Assembly: GCA_964503615.1 (NCBI GenBank)
Contig: CAZDBA010000033.1
Span: 1-33,859 of the forward strand
DNA from: CAZDBA01 sp964503615
Lineage (GTDB): Bacteria; Planctomycetota; Planctomycetia; Pirellulales; Pirellulaceae
DNA length: 33,859 nucleotides
Direction of reading: 5' to 3'
Of the stretch, positions 25,081 through 33,603 are shown piece after piece. Position 1 is the stretch's first letter, and every line of letters begins with the position of its first letter. Below the pieces are notes generated by a model that saw nothing but the letters and a program-made list of their open reading frames with translations, did not search any database and was not told the DNA's origin. Made by a program: the position numbers and the translations under genes.

Positions 25081-26823
25081 CTACATCGCAAAATTGTCGT
25101 CGTCCGGTTCTAAATCGGTAGCGTCATTAGCGGAAAGGAACATTTCCAACGCGTTGCGAGCTACCTCGATGTCGGCTGGTTCCTGGCTATCAAGTGAATG
25201 TTCGAAGTAGTCTATCAACTGCCCTAGCTGGTCACGCAACATGGACGGGAGTTCCTGGAAAACTCGCTCAGCGCGCTTTAAGACGAAACGGTTTACCACC
25301 ACTTCACGTGGGTGGATCTTCAGTTTCTGCATCGCGTTAACAGCGCGTTTGATCTCCTTCTCATTCATGTTGGTGACATGCTTGGTCAAAACGATCGACT
25401 TTTTTTGTTGCGTTTTGACAACGGTGGTTTCGACTTCTAAAACACCGTTGTTGTCGTAGGTAAAGCGAACTTCGATTTCTTGCCCGGCGGGACCTTTGGG
25501 AATCCCTTTGACTTTAAGATCACCCAACAACAGGTTTTCGCTGACCCGACGACCTTCGCCCTGATAAACACGGATGTTGATCTGTTCCTGGTTGGGGCTG
25601 ACGGTGCTCAAAACGTGCGAACGGGAAATGGGAATCACGGTGTTTCGATTGATGACCGGCAAAAAGTAGCCTTGTCGATACTCGCTGCCCATCTCTTTTG
25701 AGATCTCGACACCCAAAGTAAACGGGGCCACATCAACCACCACGACATCTTCGACCGCTTTGTTATTGCCGATCAAACCAGCCTGAATCGCTGCCCCCAA
25801 GCCGACCACATGGTCTGGGTTCAATTCGCTTTTGGGGTCCTGTTTGAAAGCTTGCCTGGCCATCGAAAAAATGGCAGGGGTTCGTGTTGCACCGCCGACC
25901 ATAATCACTTCGTCGATGTCCTGAGTCGTCAGCTTTGCATCTCCCATTGCCCGGCGGATCGGGGTTTCGATCTTTTGCATCAACGGCTTGCAAGCTCGGA
26001 TAAGAAACTCGCGGTCGATAACCAGTTTGTCGCCGTCTGGGTTCAAGTCCCCTTTGGCATCCGGCAGTAATAGTTCAGCAGTATCGGATTGAGATAGCGC
26101 CCGTTTTGCTTTTTCGCATTGCTGGACCAAGCGTGAAACCATCGCGGGGGTTTTCAGTTCCGCTGTCTCGTACATCACTGAACGATCTGCCAATATCGTT
26201 CTGGCAATCGCTCGGGTAAAATCTTCGCCGCCTAAAACCGCTTCGCCCGCCGACGCGCGAACTTCGATGCAGCCTTCGAAGAAATCGACGATCGAAATAT
26301 CAAACGTTCCACCGCCCAGGTCGAAAACCACGACCGTTTTGTCCGCTTCTTTTTCGTGGATGCCGTATGCCATCGCAGCCGCAGTGGGCTCGTTGATGAT
26401 TCGTTCGACGGTCAAGCCTGCCATTTTGCCCGCTTCGATCGTTGCCTGACGCTGGCCGTCATGAAAATAGGCTGGCACCGTAATCACCGCTCGAGTGATA
26501 TCGCAGTTCAAGTGAGATTCGGCATCTTCCTTGAGCGAGCCAAGGACCAAGCTGGAAAGCTGGACAGGTGTAAATGATGTTGAGCCAAGTTGGACGGTCC
26601 AGTCGGTGCCCATCTGTCGTTTAAAACAACTGGAACATGAATTGGGATGCAAGACCTGATGTTCCTTGGCCGCCTGCCCAACCAATGCGATCCCTTTCTC
26701 ATCGATCGCAACAACCGATGGGGTGAGATAGTGGCCCAGTGCATTGGGGATTAGTTTGGGGCCATCGGGGCCAAGATAGGCCACGGCAGAGTTTGTGGTT
26801 CCGAGGTCGATTCCGATAATCAT
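25081..26823 (-). CDS. hscC: HscC-like Hsp70 chaperone
   Basis: The 580-residue protein starts at ATG 26823 with the Hsp70 phosphate-1 motif I-D-L-G-T-T-N-S-A-V-A-Y. It also has the connect/phosphate-2 stretch V-F-D-L-G-G-G-T-F-D and the adenosine motif G-G-A-T-R-T-P, so the ATPase domain is complete. The substrate domain is present (I-N-I-R-V-Y-Q-G-E-G-R), with a short C-terminal lid: the protein is about 60 residues shorter than DnaK and lacks its acidic Gly-rich tail, as is normal for HscC. Hsp70 proteins bind unfolded clients with ATP-driven cycling. It heads a minus-strand group with a membrane protein 66 bp downstream and a J-like protein. No CIRCE-like inverted repeat lies upstream, so heat-shock control by HrcA is not indicated. 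Confidence 0.9.
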   Translation of the reverse strand: MIIGIDLGTTNSAVAYLGPDGPKLIPNALGHYLTPSVVAIDEKGIALVGQAAKEHQVLHPNSCSSCFKRQMGTDWTVQLGSTSFTPVQLSSLVLGSLKEDAESHLNCDITRAVITVPAYFHDGQRQATIEAGKMAGLTVERIINEPTAAAMAYGIHEKEADKTVVVFDLGGGTFDISIVDFFEGCIEVRASAGEAVLGGEDFTRAIARTILADRSVMYETAELKTPAMVSRLVQQCEKAKRALSQSDTAELLLPDAKGDLNPDGDKLVIDREFLIRACKPLMQKIETPIRRAMGDAKLTTQDIDEVIMVGGATRTPAIFSMARQAFKQDPKSELNPDHVVGLGAAIQAGLIGNNKAVEDVVVVDVAPFTLGVEISKEMGSEYRQGYFLPVINRNTVIPISRSHVLSTVSPNQEQINIRVYQGEGRRVSENLLLGDLKVKGIPKGPAGQEIEVRFTYDNNGVLEVETTVVKTQQKKSIVLTKHVTNMNEKEIKRAVNAMQKLKIHPREVVVNRFVLKRAERVFQELPSMLRDQLGQLIDYFEHSLDSQEPADIEVARNALEMFLSANDATDLEPDDDNFAM

Positions 26824-27029
26824 GTTATTCTTCGTGCAAGTTCTTGACGCATCTATCTTAAACCGATTTCGTTCCAGAAACCTGCCCTAAAGATCGTTCC
26901 CGCCACAAAAACCGCCACTTTTCAAACGCGATAGGAGGTCTTTTTGTTCGGTGAGAATCAGGCGCCCTGTTCGAGTTAGACAGACTTTAAGGAATAAGGT
27001 TCGAAGAACCTGACCAGACCCACCCAGTC

Positions 27030-27260
27030 CTAATAGTGCGGGGGCTTTTCGTCCAACGGATCGCGGCGATCCTCTTCTTTGCTTTTCAAATCTTCCATCT
27101 GTCCGACCAGCTTTTTTAAGGTCGACTCAAGTCGATTGATTTGTTGCGTCTGTAAGAGAATCGTTTCGTTTTGGGCGTCAAAATCGTGTTGCAAAAAAGC
27201 CAGCGAAGACTCGAGCGCTTCGATCCGGCCTTTGAGTTGTTGCGTGTTATCGTTGTTCAT
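27030..27260 (-). CDS. slyX: SlyX family protein
   Basis: ATG 27260 gives 76 residues; a TTG one codon earlier is less likely. The sequence is an almost continuous coiled coil (about 6-60) with regular Leu/Ile heptads, ending in D-E-K-P-P-H-Y. The P-P-H-Y end is typical of SlyX proteins. SlyX was found as a neighbour of slyD, but its role is unknown. Here it follows the TorD-like gene by 14 bp on the same strand and is probably co-transcribed with it. A weak hairpin AGGTTC-GAA-GAACCT (26997-27011) lies after the stop codon. Confidence 0.8.
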   Translation of the reverse strand: MNNDNTQQLKGRIEALESSLAFLQHDFDAQNETILLQTQQINRLESTLKKLVGQMEDLKSKEEDRRDPLDEKPPHY

Positions 27261-27274
27261 CAAATTGACTCAAG

Positions 27275-27859
27275 CTATTCGGTGACTTCGTCTGGTTCAA
27301 ACGCTAAAAATTCACTTGAGATATCTGCCAGCCCCTTATAGAAATCGGTTGTGGCTTGCGCTTGAATCTTTTCGAAAAACGGAGTCGTCCAGGCAACGTG
27401 GTCGACAAAGAAGTGGCTGGCAATCTCCTCAAAAGCGTCCGGATTGTCGGCCATGCTGGCTTGCAAAAACAGTTCGGCAATAAATGCGAGCTGGACACCG
27501 ATATGATCGACGATCGTCGACGGCGGATCGAAGCTCGGTAACGCCTCAAAGTATCGGTTCATCGATGACGCGGGGGAACCTTGTAGTTTGTTCTCGGCCC
27601 AAATCGATTGAACGGGCGAAATGTGATACTTTGGCCCTATCAACAATTGGCAATAGTCAACGGCAAGCTCCTCGACCGCTTTGTCCGAGATCCCGTCGGG
27701 CAGTTGGCCGCCCATATTCTCATACGCCTCTCGCATGTCGGGCTCGTTGAGCGAGGTGAGCAAGGGCAGGTCAACCTCTCGCAACCACAAACGACTCAAG
27801 AGAGAATAGACGGACGAAAGCTGAAGATAGTCTTCAGGGCTCATGTTTTGTTGGGACAT
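27275..27859 (-). CDS. TorD/DmsD-family molybdoenzyme chaperone-like protein
   Basis: The 194-residue all-helical protein begins at ATG 27859. Family signs are Y-S-L-L-S-R-L-W-L near the N-terminus, L-A-V-D-Y-C-Q-L-L-I-G-P at about 66-77 followed by S-P-V-Q-S-I-W-A-E, and the later D-H-I-G-V-Q-L-A-F-I-A-E-L. TorD-like proteins bind the apo-form or Tat signal of a molybdenum or related redox enzyme and hold it until the cofactor is in place, in the cytoplasm. No such enzyme is coded in this window, so the client must be elsewhere. It is followed by slyX at 14 bp; the divergent RNase D gene starts 265 bp upstream. Confidence 0.82.
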   Translation of the reverse strand: MSQQNMSPEDYLQLSSVYSLLSRLWLREVDLPLLTSLNEPDMREAYENMGGQLPDGISDKAVEELAVDYCQLLIGPKYHISPVQSIWAENKLQGSPASSMNRYFEALPSFDPPSTIVDHIGVQLAFIAELFLQASMADNPDAFEEIASHFFVDHVAWTTPFFEKIQAQATTDFYKGLADISSEFLAFEPDEVTE

Positions 27860-28124
27860 TAACGCTCAATTTTGGTTTTAGCGGTGAATGGATCGCTGCA
27901 GAAAGTGCAATTTCGACAGGCTTCTACGTTGATCGGACTTCTAATCGTACCCTTTGGGCTGTGAGAGAAAAGACTTGTTTTGCATCCAATTGCAAGTCAG
28001 ACGGGCGTTCTGAACTCGGTTGCGCGGATACTGGCAAAGTTCTCTACACCTGTTCAGTCTGCTGATTAGGTAGTAAAGTTAGCCCTTCTGTTTACGGGGG
28101 CGAGAAAGTAAAGCCGGTTCGATA

Positions 28125-29315
28125 ATGTCAGATGACTTAGACTTTGAGCACATTCGCGACGATCAACATTTGCAGACATTTTGCGACACGATTGCTGACG
28201 AGCCGCGTATCGGATTTGACACTGAATTCGTTTCCGAAAATCGTTACCGTCCCCAGTTGTGCCTTTTGCAAGTCGCCGCAGGAGAACATCTGGCCATCAT
28301 CGACACGCTCTCGGTCAAGGATTTGAATCCGTTTTGGCGTTTGCTGACGGACGAAGGCCGCGTTTCAATCGCGCACGCAGCGCGAGAAGAGTTCCTTTTT
28401 TGCTTTCGCGATCTAGGCGAGCGACCTTCGAATCTTTTCGATTTGCAAATTGCAGCAGCCATGATCGGTCGGGAGTATCCTGCTTCTTATGGCAGCTTGG
28501 TCAATCAGTTCTGCGGGATCCAGTTGAGCAAGGGCGAAACGCGGACAGACTGGAGTCGTCGCCCTCTGTCCGAGCGCCAAATTCAATACGCGCTTCAGGA
28601 TGTATTGCACTTGGAAAGGATTCACTCTGCCATCAATGAAAAACTTTGTGAGCTGGGGCGAGAGGAATGGCTGCGTGACGAAACGAGTTCATGGTTGACT
28701 CGATTGCAGACGATGGAAACCGAGCCGCAATGGCGACGTGTTTCCGGGACCAGTGGGCTCAGTCGCCGCGCTTTGGCCGTGTTGCGTGAAGTGTTTTTAT
28801 GGCGCGAGGGCGAAGCCAAACACAAAAACAAATCGCCCAAACGGATCGTTCCCGACGACCTGATGGTAGAGATCGCCAAGAAGGGGACTTCGGATATCGA
28901 GCGGCTTAAATCGATTCGCGGGATCGAGCGCCGAATTTCACAAGGTAGTTTCAAACCGATTGCGGCGGCTGTGGATGTTGCCAACAGCTTGAGCGAAGAC
29001 GAGTGGCCGCAAAAACCTCCACGCCACAAAACGCAAAACCTCGGATTGTTGGGCCAGTTCGTAACAACGACACTGAATCTTGTTTGTCGGGACGCAACCA
29101 TTGCTCACAATTTGGTCGGTACGGCATCGGATGTCCGAGAGTTGGCCGCTTGGAAATTGGGGCTGCTAAAACACAAAACCGATCCGCCTAAATTAATGAC
29201 TGGATGGCGAAAGCAGTTCGTCGAAGAGTGGTTGGATGATGTGTTTGCCGGAAAAGTCAGCATTCGTGTGGGCAACCCAAAATCGGATCAACCCTTGATC
29301 CTTTCCCGCGATTAA
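28125..29315 (+). CDS. rnd: Ribonuclease D
   Basis: The 396-residue protein starts at ATG 28125. The DEDDy 3'-5' exonuclease domain (about 8-185) has Exo I with D32 and E34 (F-D-T-E-F) and Exo III with Y155 and D159 (Y-A-L-Q-D-V). The Exo II site reads H-A-A-R-E-E89-F where E. coli has H-A-G-S-E-D-L, so the metal-binding Asp is replaced by Glu. HRDC-like helical domains follow (about 215-390), including G-L-S-R-R-A-L-A-V-L-R-E-V and a C-terminal G-W-R-x-x-F-V-E-E-W. RNase D trims 3' ends of tRNA and other small RNAs. The length is close to the E. coli enzyme. It stands alone, 201 bp before pgk. Confidence 0.92.
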   Translation: MSDDLDFEHIRDDQHLQTFCDTIADEPRIGFDTEFVSENRYRPQLCLLQVAAGEHLAIIDTLSVKDLNPFWRLLTDEGRVSIAHAAREEFLFCFRDLGERPSNLFDLQIAAAMIGREYPASYGSLVNQFCGIQLSKGETRTDWSRRPLSERQIQYALQDVLHLERIHSAINEKLCELGREEWLRDETSSWLTRLQTMETEPQWRRVSGTSGLSRRALAVLREVFLWREGEAKHKNKSPKRIVPDDLMVEIAKKGTSDIERLKSIRGIERRISQGSFKPIAAAVDVANSLSEDEWPQKPPRHKTQNLGLLGQFVTTTLNLVCRDATIAHNLVGTASDVRELAAWKLGLLKHKTDPPKLMTGWRKQFVEEWLDDVFAGKVSIRVGNPKSDQPLILSRD

Positions 29316-29516
29316 ACTTTTACAAAGTTCTCGATAAATCAACCAAAACGTAGCTTCAAGGGCAGTCGAAGTGACGTTCTCGGCACGTTCGCAAAGTGTC
29401 CAATCTGAGAGATCAAGCCTACCCGAAAATGGGTGACGTGCGTAAACTGTCCGCTGACTGGATTCGCACTTTCAGAAACATGAACTAACGGAATTTTTTG
29501 CAGGAATTTTTACATC

Positions 29517-30716
29517 ATGGCCAAGCAAACAATCGACGATACAGACGTTGCCGGTAAAAAAGTTTTGATGCGAGTGGACTTTAATGTGCCTCTCGACGAA
29601 AACCAGAACATCACCGATGACCGCCGCATCGAAATGGCGTTGCCGTCGATCAAGTCGGTTGTGGATCGAGGCGGGCGTTTGATTCTGATCAGCCACCTTG
29701 GCCGCCCCAAAGGCAAAGTGGTTGAAACGATGAGCCTCTACCCCACTGCGGCGCGACTGAGCGAGTTGCTTGGCAAATCGGTTACCTTTGCGGCTGATAC
29801 GGTAGGCGATGAGGCTCAATCAAAAGTCGACTCGTTGGCCGATGGGGATGTGTGCATTTTGGAAAATCTCCGTTTCGACGGACGCGAAAAATCAGGCGAC
29901 GCCGAATTCTCAGCCGCCTTGGCTGGCTTTGCCGATATCTACTGCAATAACGCTTTTGGAACATGCCATCGTGAACACGCTTCCATGGTAGGTGTTCCGC
30001 GTGCGATGGGGGGCAAGCCTAAAGTGGTTGGTAACTTGGTCGACAAAGAGATTAAATACTTGAGCGGCGTCATCGGAAATCCAGAACGCCCTTTTGTTGC
30101 AATTCTGGGCGGAGCCAAAGTCTCTGACAAAATCAAAGTGATCGACAACTTAATCACGATTTGCGACCACATCATCATCGGCGGTGCGATGGCCTATACG
30201 TTTTCACTCGCTCAAGGCGGCAAGGTCGGCAATAGTCTGGTAGAAAAAGAAAAAGTTGAATTGGCGAAAGAATTACTTGCCAAGGCTGGTGATAAGATCA
30301 TCCTGCCCGTGGACACTCACTGTGGAGATGACTTCAATAGCGAATGCAACAAGCAAGTCGTCGCTGCCGGCGAAATTCCGGACGGTTTCGAAGGGCTGGA
30401 CATCGGTCCGAAATCGGCTGAGGCGTTTGGTAAAGTGATCCGCGATGCAAAGACGGTTGTTTGGAACGGCCCGATGGGGGTTTTCGAAATGTCGCCGTTC
30501 GATGCGGGTACCAAAGCGGTCGCCCAGGCGATCGCCGATAGCTCGGCGACCAGTATCATCGGCGGAGGTGATAGCGCCGCCGCGATTTCTCAGCTTGGCT
30601 TCGAGGATAGTGTTACACACGTAAGCACCGGCGGAGGCGCGAGCCTCGAATTGCTGGAAGGCAAAACGTTTGCAGCGGTAGAAGTTCTGGACGAAGCAAC
30701 TCAGAGTGTGAGCTGA
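29517..30716 (+). CDS. pgk: Phosphoglycerate kinase
   Basis: The 399-residue cytoplasmic glycolytic enzyme converts 1,3-bisphosphoglycerate and ADP to 3-phosphoglycerate and ATP. The N-terminal substrate domain has M-R-V-D-F-N-V-P-L and S-H-L-G-R-P-K-G; the hinge and C-terminal nucleotide domain have L-G-G-A-K-V-S-D-K, W-N-G-P-M-G-V-F-E and G-G-G-D-S-A-A-A. Length and motifs are normal for a bacterial enzyme. No other glycolytic gene is next to it. The stop codon (30714-30716) is followed after 11 bases by a long hairpin that may end the transcript. Confidence 0.97.
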   Translation: MAKQTIDDTDVAGKKVLMRVDFNVPLDENQNITDDRRIEMALPSIKSVVDRGGRLILISHLGRPKGKVVETMSLYPTAARLSELLGKSVTFAADTVGDEAQSKVDSLADGDVCILENLRFDGREKSGDAEFSAALAGFADIYCNNAFGTCHREHASMVGVPRAMGGKPKVVGNLVDKEIKYLSGVIGNPERPFVAILGGAKVSDKIKVIDNLITICDHIIIGGAMAYTFSLAQGGKVGNSLVEKEKVELAKELLAKAGDKIILPVDTHCGDDFNSECNKQVVAAGEIPDGFEGLDIGPKSAEAFGKVIRDAKTVVWNGPMGVFEMSPFDAGTKAVAQAIADSSATSIIGGGDSAAAISQLGFEDSVTHVSTGGGASLELLEGKTFAAVEVLDEATQSVS

Positions 30717-30727
30717 ATGCTTGCCAT

Positions 30728-30774
30728 GGAGGGTGAAGCTCGGAGTCTGTGGCTCCGCGAGGAGCATCGCCCTC
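30728..30774. repeat. 47-bp hairpin element after pgk
   Basis: GAGGGTGA (30729-30736) pairs with TCGCCCTC (30767-30774) through one G-T wobble, then after one mismatch GCTC pairs with GAGC, and inside GGAG and CTCC form a further stem. It begins 11 bases after the pgk stop and may act as a terminator. Similar 'gaagctc...gaggagcatcgccctc' sequences occur, as I recall, as intergenic repeats in planctomycetes. Confidence 0.5.
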
Positions 30775-30799
30775 TTGCGAACGTTCACTCATCGTGCAA

Positions 30800-30830
30800 C
30801 TCAAACGCGCATAAAAAAACTGCGTTTGAG
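30800..30830. repeat. Perfect 9-bp inverted repeat CTCAAACGC/GCGTTTGAG
   Basis: CTCAAACGC (30800-30808) and GCGTTTGAG (30822-30830) are perfect inverted copies around a 13-base loop that contains seven A bases. On the minus strand the loop would read as a T-run, but inside the hairpin, so it is not a classic terminator. Confidence 0.5.
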
Positions 30831-30856
30831 AGGACTTCGCACAAGAGTACCCCGCT

Positions 30857-30907
<51 letters not shown>

Positions 30908-31163
30908 GCCCACTCAACCGCAGTTGGTGAGCAACTCGTGAAGATTTGCTGGCGACAAAATTCAAATTGAATCGCTGCCTAGTTTTATTCTTCGGACCCC
31001 ATTTCGTCAAAGGGTAATTTTCGGCAAAAATCGACTTTGCAACGATTCGCAAACACTCAAGCCGCAAAATTGATGTAAGCTCGCATTGAGTGACAATCGT
31101 GCCTTTCGTTTTGAGATACAGGGTATTAACTGAAACCTGTTTTAGAGCACTTTCGGAGGACTA

Positions 31164-31634
31164 ATGGCAGATCTGGATGAAGCTATCAATTTGGTCGCCC
31201 ATCATTTCCGCGGCGTTAGCGATAAAAGCGGATTACCTTACGTGCTTCATTGTATTCGGGTGATGATGTCGGTCGAGTCACTGGATGCCAGGATGGTTGC
31301 TGTAATGCACGACTTGATCGAAGACACACCCATGACCCTGCAGCAGCTTCGAGACAAAGGATTCTCGCAGCAGGTGGTCAATGGAGTTGACTTGGTTACG
31401 CATCGAGATGATGTCAGTTACTCAGACTATATCGTTGCGATCAAGAGCGACCCAATCGCAACCGAAGTAAAACTTGCAGACTTGGCGGACAACACCTCGC
31501 TCAGCAGAACGCTTTACCGCGAAACAAGCAGCGCGAGAGATTGTGTTAGAATCCAGAAATATCTGTTGAGTTATCAGTTTTTGACGGCGGCAATCGACGA
31601 AGCCAGTTATCGGCGCCAAATGGATGCACTCTAA
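31164..31634 (+). CDS. Small HD-domain phosphohydrolase, SpoT/Mesh1-like
   Basis: The 156-residue protein starts at ATG 31164 with GGAGG just upstream. It has the HD-type metal and substrate residues of the (p)ppGpp hydrolase branch: H29 (Y-V-L-H), H49-D50, E53-D54 (H-D-L-I-E-D-T) and K-L-A-D106-L-A-D-N110. There is no synthetase domain, so it resembles small alarmone hydrolases such as Mesh1, which remove pyrophosphate from (p)ppGpp, though nucleotides such as NADPH are also reported substrates in that group. It is somewhat short for the family. An AlkB-like gene follows after 78 bp on the same strand and may share its transcript. Confidence 0.85.
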   Translation: MADLDEAINLVAHHFRGVSDKSGLPYVLHCIRVMMSVESLDARMVAVMHDLIEDTPMTLQQLRDKGFSQQVVNGVDLVTHRDDVSYSDYIVAIKSDPIATEVKLADLADNTSLSRTLYRETSSARDCVRIQKYLLSYQFLTAAIDEASYRRQMDAL

Positions 31635-31712
31635 GACGTTCTGAGTGGCTCGGAATCGGAGAACTCAGTCAATGCACATGTTTTTCGTCCACAGTAATGC
31701 AAGGAACCTTCG

Positions 31713-32291
31713 ATGGCGTTAACCATTGAGCTTGATGCAGATTGTGTGATTCAAACTGGTCGTATTCCAGCCGCGCTGATTCCGGATGACGCCTCGTTCG
31801 AATCGCTTTGGGGGCTTCACCCTGAAGAGTTTTCGGAACTCAAAATTCATGGCAAGACGGTCAAGATGCCGCGTTGGGATCGCGCCTACGCCAAGGATTA
31901 CCCATTCGCCAACCAAGTTGCTGGTGCCCATACAACGCCTGAGTTACTTGTACCATTTCTAAATTGGGCTCAGTCCGAAATTCTGCCGGAGATCAATGGG
32001 CTGTTCGTGAATTGGCATGACGGAAAACTCAGCCACTACCATGGCAAGCACCGCGATAGTACGAAAGGATTGATTCCTGATACGCCAATCATTACGGTCT
32101 CGCTTGGTGAGGAACGTGTTTTTCGAATGCGGCCCTACAAAACAGAGGGTAACATGAGAGACTTCGTGCTAAGAAGCGGGGACTACGTTGTTATTCCGTG
32201 GGAAACCAACCAACGCTGGACTCACGAAGTCCCAAAATTCGCGAGATACAAAGGACGCAGAATCTCTGTCACAATGCGAGCCTTTGAGTAA
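31713..32291 (+). CDS. AlkB-like 2-oxoglutarate/Fe(II) dioxygenase
   Basis: The 192-residue protein starts at ATG 31713. The double-stranded beta-helix metal triad is visible: H113-x-D115 in G-K-H-R-D-S and H171 in W-T-H-E-V-P. The C-terminal G-R-R-I-S-V-T-M-R holds R183 and R189, the arginines expected to bind 2-oxoglutarate and substrate in AlkB proteins. The N-terminal lid is short. AlkB enzymes remove alkyl groups from DNA or RNA bases; planctomycete members may act on other substrates, which the sequence does not tell. The pattern N-W-H-D-G-x-x-x-H-Y-H-G-K-H-R-D also fits the family's usual Y-x-x-G-x-D-x-L-x-x-H-x-D region in a modified form. Confidence 0.82.
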   Translation: MALTIELDADCVIQTGRIPAALIPDDASFESLWGLHPEEFSELKIHGKTVKMPRWDRAYAKDYPFANQVAGAHTTPELLVPFLNWAQSEILPEINGLFVNWHDGKLSHYHGKHRDSTKGLIPDTPIITVSLGEERVFRMRPYKTEGNMRDFVLRSGDYVVIPWETNQRWTHEVPKFARYKGRRISVTMRAFE

Positions 32292-32338
32292 GGTAGTAGA
32301 ATTGGATCAGGAAGACTTGCGAGATGCAAAAAGTAAAA

Positions 32339-32369
32339 AAGCCTGATCTCCCAAAGGGAAATCAGGCTT
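32339..32369 (-). terminator. Strong intrinsic terminator of the PEP-CTERM gene, perhaps bidirectional
   Basis: AAGCCTGAT (32339-32347) pairs perfectly with ATCAGGCTT (32361-32369), and TCCC/GGGA extends the stem inside. On the minus strand it is followed by TTTT from 32338 downward, broken once. It lies about 60 bases after the minus-strand gene stop and about 50 after the AlkB stop. Confidence 0.85.
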
Positions 32370-32429
32370 GATGAATTATCTGATCAGTAATTGTGTTTGC
32401 TTCGCTTGCAGGGAGAAGTCGATAATCGA

Positions 32430-33065
32430 CTATCGCCGACGACGAAGAAAACCACAGGTGGCTGCTAAGCCCAGAAAGGCGAGAGAAGACGGTTCTGGAA
32501 CTGTAGAAACCGTTGCTGAAAAGGTGTCAATTGCCGCCGCGTAAGGTGCGTTTGCAGCAGGGCCAGGAAGATCGACTTCGATCCGACCAATGTTCTGACC
32601 AGCGATTGCACTGAAGCTCAAAATCTCATTGGGATCGTCGCCATTGAGGCTGGTCACCTGTGTTGAAAAAGATTCAAGCTCAAGCCCGTTAACATCAAAA
32701 GAAGTGAAGTTGGTCGCAGCACCATTTGCAAGATCCGCAGCATGGAAGGAAACAGCAGTAGCACCTCCGCCACCAAAAAGGATGTTCCCGATGTCGCCGG
32801 TTGATGCGGCACCGTTAAAGCCACCGGCCCCATTAATGAACAGGTAACCAGCGGGCCCGTTATTGTACGCTGCACCAAGAAACATTTGTTGCTGCTGACC
32901 ACCCGAAAAAGTTACGAGTCCGTCAAGCAACACATCAGCAGTTCCTCCTGTAACGAAGCCATCGGCTGTACCGAATTCCGTAGTGACCAGTTGCGTTTGA
33001 GCGTCTAAGGTTGTAGGCAGGGTCAAAGCCATGGCGATAGCCAAAGCGGTCAAGTAGTTTTTCAT
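32430..33065 (-). CDS. PEP-CTERM sorting-domain secreted protein
   Basis: The 211-residue protein starts at ATG 33065 with a classical signal peptide (M-K-N-Y-L-T-A-L-A-I-A-M-A-L, cleavage near L-D-A-Q). The mature part is Gly/Ala/Asn/Thr-rich and strand-like, without cysteines until the tail. It ends in V-P-E-P-S-S-L, a hydrophobic helix and R-R-R-R, the full PEP-CTERM signal recognised by exosortase. Such proteins are moved to the outer surface and cut at the P-E-P site, often together with exopolysaccharide export. No exosortase gene is in the window. The next gene is a divergent sulfatase, and the two may share a surface or polysaccharide role. Confidence 0.92.
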   Translation of the reverse strand: MKNYLTALAIAMALTLPTTLDAQTQLVTTEFGTADGFVTGGTADVLLDGLVTFSGGQQQQMFLGAAYNNGPAGYLFINGAGGFNGAASTGDIGNILFGGGGATAVSFHAADLANGAATNFTSFDVNGLELESFSTQVTSLNGDDPNEILSFSAIAGQNIGRIEVDLPGPAANAPYAAAIDTFSATVSTVPEPSSLAFLGLAATCGFLRRRR

Positions 33066-33603
33066 TCGTTGAAAATCCTAAGTTAGAGGGAGAGGTTGTC
33101 GCGCGTGTTCACGCTACGAGTGAGTAAAGGCGACCATTTTCATGGGCCCTAAGTAGGAATGTCGGCTTGCTTTTGATTCCTTGCAGAGAAATAAAAAAAA
33201 CGCGATAAATGTAGTTAATTGAACAAAGCAGAGAAGTCCCCCAATGTTTTCGGTGGGACAGCCAACATAACAAGGGCTCGGTGTCTTCTTTTTGACTATC
33301 AAATCTGAACAGTTGTGCACCAGTCTCGGTCACTAGCACTGTCGCTGAGGTTTCGAAAAGCCATGATTATCTCGGACAGGTCGCAAGAACTGGTTCGAGG
33401 CCAACTAAAGGAAGAGCGGGTTTTGGATCATTGGGTAAACAAAAGCTGAGCGGTAATCACCATGGCCCAGCGAAATCGGAACACCAACTGGGTTTCGCCG
33501 AATTGTGTTAGTATATTCCTATTTGTTTGACTTGGAATCGAGCAACCGATTGATTGCTCAAGGTATCCTCAAACTTCGTTTGCACGGTTTTGATCGGTTG
33601 AGA
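33066..33603. other. Intergenic region between PEP-CTERM and sulfatase genes
   Basis: About 540 bp between divergent genes; no coding frame is convincing. A TATATT box (33512-33517) lies about 90 bp before the sulfatase ATG, and a GAGCAA/TTGCTC inverted repeat (33540-33559) follows it. Promoters for both genes must lie here, but the -35 regions are poor. Confidence 0.5.
33540..33559. promoter_or_regulatory. GAGCAA/TTGCTC inverted repeat in the sulfatase leader
   Basis: A perfect 6-bp inverted repeat with an 8-base loop lies 45 bases before the sulfatase start. It could be an operator or a leader hairpin; its place just after a TATATT box is the only support. Confidence 0.3.

Noticed and set aside
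26997..27011. AGGTTC-GAA-GAACCT hairpin as a heat-shock or terminator element
   Set aside because: The stem is only 6 bp, no T-run follows and it lies downstream of slyX rather than before hscC.
33391..33410. GGTTCGAGGCC as a tRNA T-loop
   Set aside because: No acceptor stem, D-loop or anticodon stem can be formed around it.
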